Origin: Acidobacteria bacterium 28-1
GTDB lineage: Bacteria > Acidobacteriota > Blastocatellia > Pyrinomonadales > Pyrinomonadaceae
Direction: 5' to 3'
Assembly (NCBI GenBank): GCA_002050365.1
Contig: MWYZ01000080.1
Location: 1-64,000, forward strand
DNA: 64,000 nt
A program made the position numbers and the translations under genes. Shown here piece by piece: positions 1 through 7,422 of the stretch (its first letter is position 1; each line of letters begins with the position of its first letter). The notes under the pieces were generated by a model that made no database searches, was not told the DNA's origin, and was given only the letters and a program-made list of their open reading frames with translations.

Positions 1-124
1 AATGATGTGCTAGTGGCACAAAGACAAAAACGCAAAGGAATGTCGTGGTCAAAGAATGGCTCAAGAAATTTAGCAATCGTGACGGCACATCTCAATCAAG
101 GCACGAATTATTTACAGTAACTAA

Positions 125-284
125 AAATATGTCGGCAACCGTCCTGCAAAATGACGCGCTGATTGCTCGCAGCGAATACACGCACGATTGTTTTGTGGTC
201 ACGGAAAACGTGAAAGATTTTTCTCTTTTGCAAAAAGTGATGCCGAAGCTCGAAGTGATTCCAGCCGCCGATTTTTTCAGTTAA
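125..284 (+). pseudogene. C-terminal fragment of a PIN-domain (VapC-like) protein
   Basis: Translation ATVLQNDALIARSEYTHDCFVVTENVKDFSLLQKVMPKLEVIPAADFF resembles a PIN C-terminal half (NDxLIA...VTxNxxDF). No intact N-terminal half in frame. Confidence 0.5.
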
Positions 285-610
285 AATCCGCGTGAGCTGC
301 ACATTGCGCAATGGTCACAAGGCTTGGCTGTCGGTTCATACGGGCAAGCCTTTTCCGTTTGCGAAGCATTGATAGTTTCGTCGGCGAGTTCTTCGAGGTC
401 GGCAAATTTTTCCTGGCTGGAATGAAATGATTTGTAATTTGGGACTTGGGATTTGGGATTTTGAATGGCAATTTGCAATTCGATGCGGTCTAATCTTTCA
501 TTAATTTTTTCGAGGCTAGATTGTAGAGAATAAAAATCAGCATTTTGCATTTCCGTTTGCAGGAGTCGCGCAATTTTTTCGGCAAGAATTTGAGTGTTTG
601 CGTTTTCCAT
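281..610 (-). CDS. Small coiled-coil protein with four-Cys C-terminal motif, at the distal end of the BMC cluster
   Basis: MENANTQILAEKIARLL... ending CPYEPTAKPCDHCAMCSSRGF. Same strand as the EutN genes. Confidence 0.6.
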   Translation of the reverse strand: MENANTQILAEKIARLLQTEMQNADFYSLQSSLEKINERLDRIELQIAIQNPKSQVPNYKSFHSSQEKFADLEELADETINASQTEKACPYEPTAKPCDHCAMCSSRGF

Positions 611-652
611 CTTTAGATTTGTAATTTGAAATCTCAAATTACAGAAAATCGG

Positions 653-937
653 CTATTTTTCATTCGGCAATAAATCGATATAATCAACCACGCCGACAAT
701 CGCCGAATCAATCGCCGCGCCCGCTTTGCCCGTCGAAGCGGTTGACGCGCTCCAGCCTTCCTGCACGATTAAAACCGTATCGCCAATTCCAGCCGAAACC
801 GAATCGAGCGCAAGACAAGTGTAATCCATATCCGCACCTTCGGGCGTGATTTGCCGACAAAGCATCACCCGCGAACCTTCATAACGCTGATTCTTTTGCG
901 TGGCGACGACGTTTCCGATAACTTTTGCAAGAAGCAT
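653..937 (-). CDS. EutN/CcmL family BMC pentameric vertex protein (copy a)
   Basis: MLLAKVIGNVVATQKNQRYEGSRVMLC...AIDSAIVGVVDYIDL. Confidence 0.93.
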   Translation of the reverse strand: MLLAKVIGNVVATQKNQRYEGSRVMLCRQITPEGADMDYTCLALDSVSAGIGDTVLIVQEGWSASTASTGKAGAAIDSAIVGVVDYIDLLPNEK

Positions 938-944
938 TTTTTAT

Positions 945-1020
945 AATTGATAGTGGATAATGGATAATGAAAATCATTCGCGCAAACATTATCCATTATC
1001 CATTATCCACTATCCGTTAT
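945..1020. repeat. 7-nt-period inverted repeat (GGATAAT family) between EutN copies a and b
   Basis: ATAATTG|ATAGTGG|ATAATGG|ATAATGA ... CATTATC|CATTATC|CATTATC|CACTATC|CGTTATT. Confidence 0.93.
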
Positions 1021-1288
1021 TAAAGACGTGCGAATCTGAATCAACAATTCCGACAATCGTACAATCGGTCGGTGTCGAATCGCGTTTAAAAGGAAAGCTC
1101 GCTTCTTTGCCGCGACACCAGAAAACCAATTCGCCCGCGCCCGCGCCAACCGCGTCGAGCGCGACTTGCGGTTTACCTTTCGGTTTCAAATTAGCGTCCA
1201 AAGTTTGCACGATTAAAAACTTGCGCCCTTCGAGCGATTCGTTTTTGACGGTTGCGACAACCGTTCCGATGACGCGAGCTAACTGCAT
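1010..1288 (-). CDS. EutN/CcmL family BMC pentameric vertex protein (copy b)
   Basis: MQLARVIGTVVATVKNESLEGRKFLIVQ...TDCTIVGIVDSD. Confidence 0.92.
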   Translation of the reverse strand: MQLARVIGTVVATVKNESLEGRKFLIVQTLDANLKPKGKPQVALDAVGAGAGELVFWCRGKEASFPFKRDSTPTDCTIVGIVDSDSHVFNNG

Positions 1289-1690
1289 TTAATTTTTAAT
1301 TTTGCCGAAATGCGAAACTGCCAACGTGATAAAAACTGCAATGAGCAAAACGCTGTATTCCGCGCCATTTTTGCCTGCGCCGACGACAAACCAGCCTTCT
1401 TTCAAATGAACGAGTAAAATTCCGCACAACAGGTGAACGGCGAAAATTATCGCCAACGGCGCGACGTAACGACCAATTGCCAGAAGAACGCTCCCGACAA
1501 TTTCAAAACTCGTGATTGCCCACGCTAGATAAAAGCCAAGCGGAAAATTATTAAGCGTTAAGAATTCGCCAAAGTCATCTACAATTCCGAAATAAATTCG
1601 CGCAATTCCGTGAATCAACATTAATAATGCGACAGTAATTCGCAAGAAAATCAACGCAAAATTTCGGCTTTGTTCAACCTTCATTTTCAT
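1289..1690 (-). CDS. DoxX-like integral membrane protein
   Basis: Four hydrophobic segments; RNFALIFLRITVALLMLIHGIARIYFG...GSVLLAIGRYVAPLA. Confidence 0.75.
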   Translation of the reverse strand: MKMKVEQSRNFALIFLRITVALLMLIHGIARIYFGIVDDFGEFLTLNNFPLGFYLAWAITSFEIVGSVLLAIGRYVAPLAIIFAVHLLCGILLVHLKEGWFVVGAGKNGAEYSVLLIAVFITLAVSHFGKIKN

Positions 1691-1952
1691 TCACATCAAT
1701 CGTATCAATCACGCCGACAATCGCCGAATCAACCGGACAATCTTTGTTGCCTTCCGCCAAACGCGCCGACGAACCGGCAACAATCAAAACTTTCTCGTGA
1801 AAGCCCGCGCCGACCGTATCAACCGCAACGACATAACCGCTCTGGTCTGTGCCGTCGAGATTTAACGGCTTGACGATGAGAAGTTTTTTACCGGAAAGCC
1901 TTTCGTCCTTTTGCGTGGCGACGACTGTTCCTAAGATTCTGGCAATTATCAT
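1674..1952 (-). CDS. EutN/CcmL family BMC pentameric vertex protein (copy c)
   Basis: MIIARILGTVVATQKDERLSGKKLLIVKPLN...CPVDSAIVGVIDTIDV. Confidence 0.93.
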   Translation of the reverse strand: MIIARILGTVVATQKDERLSGKKLLIVKPLNLDGTDQSGYVVAVDTVGAGFHEKVLIVAGSSARLAEGNKDCPVDSAIVGVIDTIDVNENEG

Positions 1953-2034
1953 TTTAGTGAATAGTAAATAGTGAAAAGTGAATAGTCGAGAACAAAAACT
2001 TTTCGCTATTCACTTTTCGCTTTTCACTTATTTA
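1953..2034. repeat. 7-nt-period inverted repeat (GTGAATA family) between EutN copy c and BMC-H
   Basis: GTGAATA|GTAAATA|GTGAAAA|GTGAATA ... CTTTTCG|CTATTCA|CTTTTCG|CTTTTCA|CTTATTT. Confidence 0.93.
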
Positions 2035-2306
2035 AGTCCAAGCGGTAAAACATCGTCAACGCTGCCGTGCGGACGCGGAATAACGTGGACGCTAACGAGT
2101 TCGCCGACCCGCCGCGCCGCCGCCGCGCCTGCGTCGGTTGCCGCTTTGACCGCCGCGACATCGCCGCGCACGATCGCCGTTACAAAACCCGCGCCGATTT
2201 TTTCGTATCCGACGAGATTTACATTCGCGGCTTTAACCATCGCGTCTGCCGCTTCAATCATCGCCACCAAACCTTTACATTCAACCATTCCTAATGCTTC
2301 TTGCAT
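2028..2306 (-). CDS. BMC-H hexameric shell protein (PduA/CcmK-like)
   Basis: [61 protein letters not shown], 92 aa single BMC domain. Confidence 0.95.
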   Translation of the reverse strand: MQEALGMVECKGLVAMIEAADAMVKAANVNLVGYEKIGAGFVTAIVRGDVAAVKAATDAGAAAARRVGELVSVHVIPRPHGSVDDVLPLGLK

Positions 2307-2325
2307 TCAAGTTTCTCCTAAATTT

Positions 2326-2916
2326 TTATGATTCAAAAACAATTCCCAGATAAATTTCATCAACGCTCAAATCGCAATCGAGTGATTCGAGCCTTAGTGT
2401 TTCACCGTCAACATATTCACTTTGAAACCAAAATTTTTCGTTGTGTTTGGCGTAAAGAGTAACAAATTTCTTTATTTGCGAAACTAAAATATATTCCCGC
2501 AAACTTTCGATTGATTTATATGCTTTAAATTTTTCTTCTCTATCGTAATTTTCAGTCGAAGGCGAAAGAACTTCGACAATTAAAGTCGGATTGACGAGCA
2601 ATCTCGATTTTCCTAAATCTTCGTAAATCGGCTCTCCACACAAAGCTGAAACATCACCGAAACGATACGGTAACATTGCCGGAACTTTTATTCTCACATC
2701 GGATTGAAAAACCAAACAACCTTTTGGATTTAACTCTCTACGCAACAAAAAAATAATTTGACTTCCCAAAAGCGAATGTTCGGGACTTCCGCCGCTCATC
2801 TCAATCACTTCGCCGTCAAAGTATTCGTAACGTCCTTCGGCGTTAAAATCAAACTCCAGATATTCTTCCAGAGACATTTGTTGACTTGTAATCGGAATCG
2901 CAGACATAACTTTCAT
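2326..2916 (-). CDS. Uma2 family protein (PD-(D/E)XK endonuclease-like)
   Basis: MSLEEYLEFDFNAEGRYEYFDGEVIEMSGGSPEHS...PTLIVEVLSPSTENYDREEKFKAYKSIESLREYILV. Confidence 0.88.
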   Translation of the reverse strand: MKVMSAIPITSQQMSLEEYLEFDFNAEGRYEYFDGEVIEMSGGSPEHSLLGSQIIFLLRRELNPKGCLVFQSDVRIKVPAMLPYRFGDVSALCGEPIYEDLGKSRLLVNPTLIVEVLSPSTENYDREEKFKAYKSIESLREYILVSQIKKFVTLYAKHNEKFWFQSEYVDGETLRLESLDCDLSVDEIYLGIVFES

Positions 2917-3713
2917 CCAATGTTAGCGGCTTGCGCCAGCAGTTCAATCAGTTCTTCGCGCGTGAAAGAAATTTTTTCACCGTTCGAGTTTCCATCATTT
3001 ACCGATTCCGCGTCAAGCGAACATTTTATATCAGTGTGTTCTAAGTATCCGCACGTCTGACATCTGGCTGCTTGGGTTAAATAACCGGCTTTCTCTCTGA
3101 TGTTAATAAGTTTTTCGATAGCGTCTTTCGGTAGATCATTTGCGCCGCCGAGAGTTTTAGCGAGGATAGCAATTTTCGCCGTATGCTCTAAAGTTTCTAA
3201 TCTATCGAAGGCTTGCCACAAATCTTCGCCATACGCGACCGCACCGTGATTCGCCATCAAAAGCGCGTTATGATGCGCGACGAACGGCTTCATTGATTCG
3301 GTTAATTCGCTCGTCGAGGGCGTTCCGTAATCGGTTAAAGGAACACAACCCAAAGTTAAAATAACTTCCGAAAGAATCGGCGCGTCAATCGCTAAACCCG
3401 CAACGGAAAACGCCGTTCCGTGCGGCGGATGCGCGTGGCAGACGGCGTTGATGTCGGGACGCATTTTGTAAATAAGCAGGTGCATCGCCAGTTCTGACGA
3501 CGCTTTTTTGTCGTTCAAAGCCTTACCGTCCAAAGCGGTTAAAGCTAAACCGTCTTCGGTCATTCGCCCTTTTGAAACTTGCGTCGGCGTGGCGAGAATT
3601 CGATTTTCGTCTAGGCGAATGCTGACGTTGCCATCGGAAGACACGACATAGCTTCGCTCATAGAGCAATTTCCCGACTTCGATAATAAGTTTTCGCGCCT
3701 CTCTCTCGTCCAT
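2913..3713 (-). CDS. Class II aldolase/adducin family protein (fuculose/rhamnulose-phosphate aldolase-like)
   Basis: SSDGNVSIRLDENRILATPT...HAHPPHGTAFS...ANHGAVAYGEDLWQAFDRLETLEHTAKI. C-terminal CQTCGY plus linker and amphipathic tail. Confidence 0.9.
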   Translation of the reverse strand: MDEREARKLIIEVGKLLYERSYVVSSDGNVSIRLDENRILATPTQVSKGRMTEDGLALTALDGKALNDKKASSELAMHLLIYKMRPDINAVCHAHPPHGTAFSVAGLAIDAPILSEVILTLGCVPLTDYGTPSTSELTESMKPFVAHHNALLMANHGAVAYGEDLWQAFDRLETLEHTAKIAILAKTLGGANDLPKDAIEKLINIREKAGYLTQAARCQTCGYLEHTDIKCSLDAESVNDGNSNGEKISFTREELIELLAQAANIG

Positions 3714-4127
3714 TTAGTATTCGACACAGTTCTCGATGTAAAGTAAATTGTGAATTGCTTTTGACTCGCGTTGTAAAAATCCCATCCCTTTTATCACTTT
3801 TTCTAAACTTCTTATTTGACTATCAAGTTCCTTGAGTTCTTGACGATAGTTTTCTCCCTTTCGAGAGGAATTTTTATAGTGTCTAAAAATCGCTTTTGAT
3901 TTTGCTATTTCCTTTGTGAGGTCATTGTAGGTTTTATAATCAAAATACTTTTTGCATTGAGTCTCCGCCAAATTATTTTTTATTTCTTTTGGCTCAAATG
4001 AAACAATTATTTGCTTAATCTCATTTGGTTGAATTTCGTTTGCAGCAAACCAATTAGAAACCGTTAATCCGAGCAAAAAAGTCAAACAAAATGTAAAAAT
4101 TCTTATTCTGACATTGTTAAAGCACAT
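3714..4127 (-). CDS. Hypothetical protein with N-terminal membrane anchor
   Basis: MCFNNVRIRIFTFCLTFLLGLTVSNWF... start chosen at the internal Met. Confidence 0.5.
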   Translation of the reverse strand: MCFNNVRIRIFTFCLTFLLGLTVSNWFAANEIQPNEIKQIIVSFEPKEIKNNLAETQCKKYFDYKTYNDLTKEIAKSKAIFRHYKNSSRKGENYRQELKELDSQIRSLEKVIKGMGFLQRESKAIHNLLYIENCVEY

Positions 4128-4144
4128 AACTTCCTCCTCACAAA

Positions 4145-4215
4145 AATTAAACCACAGATTAACACAATTAAACGGCGATGAGAAAATCTTTGTCCGTTTG
4201 TGTTTATCTGTGGTT
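4145..4215. repeat. Imperfect inverted repeat (AAACCACAGATTAACACA ... TGTGTTTATCTGTGGTT)
   Basis: Complementary arms seen by eye upstream of the CDS at 4127. Confidence 0.6.
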
Positions 4216-4236
4216 AATTCTTCCGTATCTAAAAAG

Positions 4237-4578
4237 TTATTTGACTCGACGCGGTTCACTAATACCATCCGACCCTAGAGTATTCGGTATCGGTGGCGGA
4301 ACAAACTCGCCCATACCGTCACTATTCAACTCATAGGTTGCCGAAAACCTATCAATCTTTCGCTGCGCTTCGTTTCTCAGACGAAGATTTTCATCGCGCA
4401 ATTGTTGATTTTCAAGTTCCATTTGACGGTCATACTGCTGATGATTTCTTTTCCAATTACGGCTTTTGAATTGAAAGCTCGGCGCGGCAACCGTAACAAA
4501 GAAACTGGCAACAAACAGTCCCACGGCAAACGTTAAGAAAAATGGAACGATTCTTTTCACAAATCCTTTACAACACAT
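4237..4578 (-). CDS. Hypothetical protein with N-terminal membrane anchor and coiled coil
   Basis: MCCKGFVKRIVPFFLTFAVGLFVASFFVTV...RQMELENQQLRDENLRLRNEAQRK. Confidence 0.5.
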   Translation of the reverse strand: MCCKGFVKRIVPFFLTFAVGLFVASFFVTVAAPSFQFKSRNWKRNHQQYDRQMELENQQLRDENLRLRNEAQRKIDRFSATYELNSDGMGEFVPPPIPNTLGSDGISEPRRVK

Positions 4579-4646
4579 AAAATTTACCTCTCGATTATTT
4601 AAAAATTATTGCTACTTATAATAGCGTAAAAAACGGCGAAAAAGTT

Positions 4647-5294
4647 TCAATTTTTCCCGTTGGAATTTGTCGGCTGCGCCAAAAAATATGAAAGGCTTTC
4701 AAGCGAAATCGTCAAATCAACAGTTTTTACTTTCACATCTCCTTCAACCTTCAACGGTGTCGGCGCAAAATTCATCACCGCTTTGATTCCCGCTTTCGTA
4801 ATTATTTCCAAAACGCTTTGGGCAACCGCCGCGGGAACGGCGATGACTGCAACATCTATCTTATCTCTTTTGGCGATGCGAGCAAAGTCTTTGATGTCAA
4901 AAATCTCCACGTCGCCAATCTTCTGTCCGATTTTCTCTTTGTCTGCATCAAACATCGCGGCAACCGAGAAATTCGTCTGCGTTAGACCGTAATAATCCGC
5001 CAAAGCTGTTCCAAGTCTTCCCGCGCCGATAATCGCTACGCAATGTTCTGTATTGAGTCCGAGAATTTTTGTCAAATGCTCGCGCAACTCATCAACGTAA
5101 TATCCGACACCGCGCACACCAAACTCACCGAAATACGCCAAATCCTTGCGAATCTGCGCCGAATTTAAATGAAAACGCTTTGCCAAACCGTCGGATGACA
5201 CTGTTTTTACATTTTCCGCCGCTAGTGCGTTCAGACAGCGCAAGTAGATGCTCATCCGGTTAGTGGTTAATTCAGATATTTTTTCGACCTTCAT
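4647..5294 (-). CDS. rex: Redox-sensing transcriptional repressor Rex
   Basis: VSSDGLAKRFHLNSAQIRKDLAYFGEFGVRGVGYYVDEL...IIGAGRLGTALADY...FD. Start chosen at MKVEKISELT. Confidence 0.93.
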   Translation of the reverse strand: MKVEKISELTTNRMSIYLRCLNALAAENVKTVSSDGLAKRFHLNSAQIRKDLAYFGEFGVRGVGYYVDELREHLTKILGLNTEHCVAIIGAGRLGTALADYYGLTQTNFSVAAMFDADKEKIGQKIGDVEIFDIKDFARIAKRDKIDVAVIAVPAAVAQSVLEIITKAGIKAVMNFAPTPLKVEGDVKVKTVDLTISLESLSYFLAQPTNSNGKN

Positions 5295-5439
5295 CTCTAT
5301 TAAAAGATTATATTCTTTAAACGTAAAAAGTGAAAAACTTCGCAACCTAATGATGAGCAAAAAGTTTTGTGTCGTTGCCCTTAAAATGAATATCTTTTAC
5401 AATTTATGTTTCAAGCGTGAAACGCTAGGAGGCAAAAAT

Positions 5440-5718
5440 ATGTCCAACACGACTTCGGAAAAACCCAGATTCAGCGAGTTGACCGAACTCGGTATCAAAT
5501 TTTATAAAGAGAAATTAAAACCTTTGCTTGAACCCGACCATAATGGCGAATTTGTCGCCATCGAGCCTTATTCGGGCAAATATTTTTTGGATAAAGACAG
5601 CACTCAGGTTGCGCTTAAAGCTCTGGCTGAAATGCCTGATAAAAAATTTTATTTTGCGCGAATCGGTTATGAATATGCTCATAAAATCGGAGGCTCGTGG
5701 TTGAAGAAAAAGGCATAG
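5440..5718 (+). CDS. Hypothetical small protein preceding a retropepsin-like protease
   Basis: MSNTTSEKPRFSELTELGIKFYKEKLKPLLEPDHNGEFVAIEP...; AGGAGG-like RBS; overlaps the next ORF. Confidence 0.7.
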   Translation: MSNTTSEKPRFSELTELGIKFYKEKLKPLLEPDHNGEFVAIEPYSGKYFLDKDSTQVALKALAEMPDKKFYFARIGYEYAHKIGGSWLKKKA

Positions 5719-6056
5719 TCAATGAAAATTTAGAAGCAGTTTTGCAAGTTCGGCTGACAAATGGAGCAACTATCGAATGCGTTCTCGACACGGGTTTTAA
5801 CGGCTCAATACTTTTACCGCGAGAATTTGTGGAAACTAATGCAATGCTTTTCGTCGGGCGCGAGAAAGTTATGATGGTTGAAGAAATTTCAACAGAGATT
5901 GATACGGCTATCGCGGAAGTAAATTGGCTTGACGAAGAATTTTCCATTCGTATATTCATTAGCGAAACTAACGAATCCCTAATCGGAACACAAATGCTCT
6001 CCGACACGCTTTTAGAAATTGATTACAAAAATCGAACAGTGAAAATTACAAAATGA
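5697..6056 (+). CDS. Clan AA (retropepsin-like) aspartic protease
   Basis: GTG start after GGAGG; ATIECVLDTGFNGSILLPREFVE (DTG motif) ... LIGTQMLSDTLLEIDYKNRTV. Confidence 0.8.
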   Translation: MVEEKGIVNENLEAVLQVRLTNGATIECVLDTGFNGSILLPREFVETNAMLFVGREKVMMVEEISTEIDTAIAEVNWLDEEFSIRIFISETNESLIGTQMLSDTLLEIDYKNRTVKITK

Positions 6057-6673
6057 TTTCATATCTTTCAGGCAAACTATTAGAAAAACAGGCGACGGCG
6101 GTGATTATAGAGGTCGGCGGTGTCGGTTATGAAGTTACGATTCCGCTTTCAACCTTTTACGATTTGGGCGAAGTCGGCGAAAACGTGTCGCTGCGCATTT
6201 TCACATACGTCCGCGAAGACACGTTGCAGCTTTTCGGCTTCCGAACTCTGCGCGAGCGCGAGCTTTATTTGAAGCTGATTTCCGTGCAGGGAATCGGCGC
6301 AAAATCCGGTATTTCGATGTTGTCGGGCTTGAGCGCGGACGAAATTGTAACAGCGATTCGCACGGATAATCTAGCGCGTCTGACTTCAATTCCGGGTGTC
6401 GGCAAAAAAACGGCGGAACGAATGGTTATTGAGCTGCGCGATAAATTAAATGAATTTACCGCGCAATCAACTCAGGAAAGAATTGCAGCCGGCGGCAAAC
6501 AAACCGAATTGCCTGCCGACGCGGTTTTCGATGACGCACTTTCCGCTCTTGTAAATCTCGGCTACCAACGCAACGCGGCGGAGAAAGCGTTAAACCAAGC
6601 GATAAAAGACGGAACGGAAATTTCCGTTCAAAAATTATTGCGAAAGAGCTTGCAGCTTTTAGCGAAAGGTTAG
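6053..6673 (+). CDS. ruvA: Holliday junction branch migration protein RuvA
   Basis: MISYLSGKLLEKQATAVIIEVGGVGYEVTIPLSTF...HhH motifs IPGVGKKTAERMVIELRDK. Confidence 0.97.
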   Translation: MISYLSGKLLEKQATAVIIEVGGVGYEVTIPLSTFYDLGEVGENVSLRIFTYVREDTLQLFGFRTLRERELYLKLISVQGIGAKSGISMLSGLSADEIVTAIRTDNLARLTSIPGVGKKTAERMVIELRDKLNEFTAQSTQERIAAGGKQTELPADAVFDDALSALVNLGYQRNAAEKALNQAIKDGTEISVQKLLRKSLQLLAKG

Positions 6674-6677
6674 TGAG

Positions 6678-7090
6678 ATGGCGCAACTCGATAAAATTCA
6701 CGATGCCGTGAAAAACGCCCTTATCAAAGATAGCTGGACAATTACGGCTGAAAATTTCCAGATGCGCTTTAAAGAATTGAAACTTTATGGAGACCTCGAA
6801 GCGCATAAAATCTTTGCGGTAAAAGGAACGGAGAAAATCGTCGTTGAAGCAAAAAGTTTTTGGGTGTTTCGGCAATGTCCGAATTTCAAAAAGCACTCGG
6901 ACAATACCGAATTTACAAACAGGTTTTGTCGCAGCTAAAACCGGAAGTCAAAGTTTTTCTGGCAATCGCCGAATCAATTTATAATAAATTTTTCGTCGGC
7001 GAAGGCATTCAGTTTATAATCGAACGCGAGGAAGTTGCTTTTTTCGTTGTCAATTTGGAGAGCGAGGTGATTGTTAAATGGATAAATTAA
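6678..7090 (+). pseudogene. XisH-like fdxN element excision controlling factor, frameshifted
   Basis: IHDAVKNALIKDSWTITAENF...IVVEAKSF in one frame, then GVSAMSEFQKALGQYRIYKQVLSQL...EVIVKWI in the next. Break at the T run 6857-6861. Confidence 0.85.
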
Positions 7091-7419
7091 GCGAATACAA
7101 AGAAACGGTTAAAAATATTTTAAATTATTACGTCGAGCTAGACCGCAAAACACCTGAGCCGAATATGGAATATTTTCTTATCGCCGATGACGAAAACGGA
7201 CAGTATCTATGGAAAACAATCGGCTGGGAAAAAGACAAACACGTTGATTTGACGACGGTTTATATTCGCCTGAAAAACGACAAAATTTACATCGAAGAAG
7301 ATTGGACGGAAGAAGGAATTGCCACGGATTTGCTCCGCGCAGGCATTCCTAAAAAAGACATTGTGCTGGCATTTCATGAGCCTTCACTCAGGAAATACAC
7401 GGAGTTTGCCGTCGCATAA
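7078..7419 (+). CDS. XisI-like fdxN element excision controlling factor
   Basis: MDKLSEYKETVKNILNYYVELDRKTP...WTEEGIATDLLRAGIPKKDIVLAFHEPSLRKYTEFAVA. Confidence 0.92.
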   Translation: MDKLSEYKETVKNILNYYVELDRKTPEPNMEYFLIADDENGQYLWKTIGWEKDKHVDLTTVYIRLKNDKIYIEEDWTEEGIATDLLRAGIPKKDIVLAFHEPSLRKYTEFAVA

Positions 7420-7422
7420 AAA

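Noticed and set aside
960-1292. Plus-strand ORF of 110 aa over EutN-b
   Set aside because: Begins inside the heptamer inverted repeat and is antisense to a clear EutN gene.
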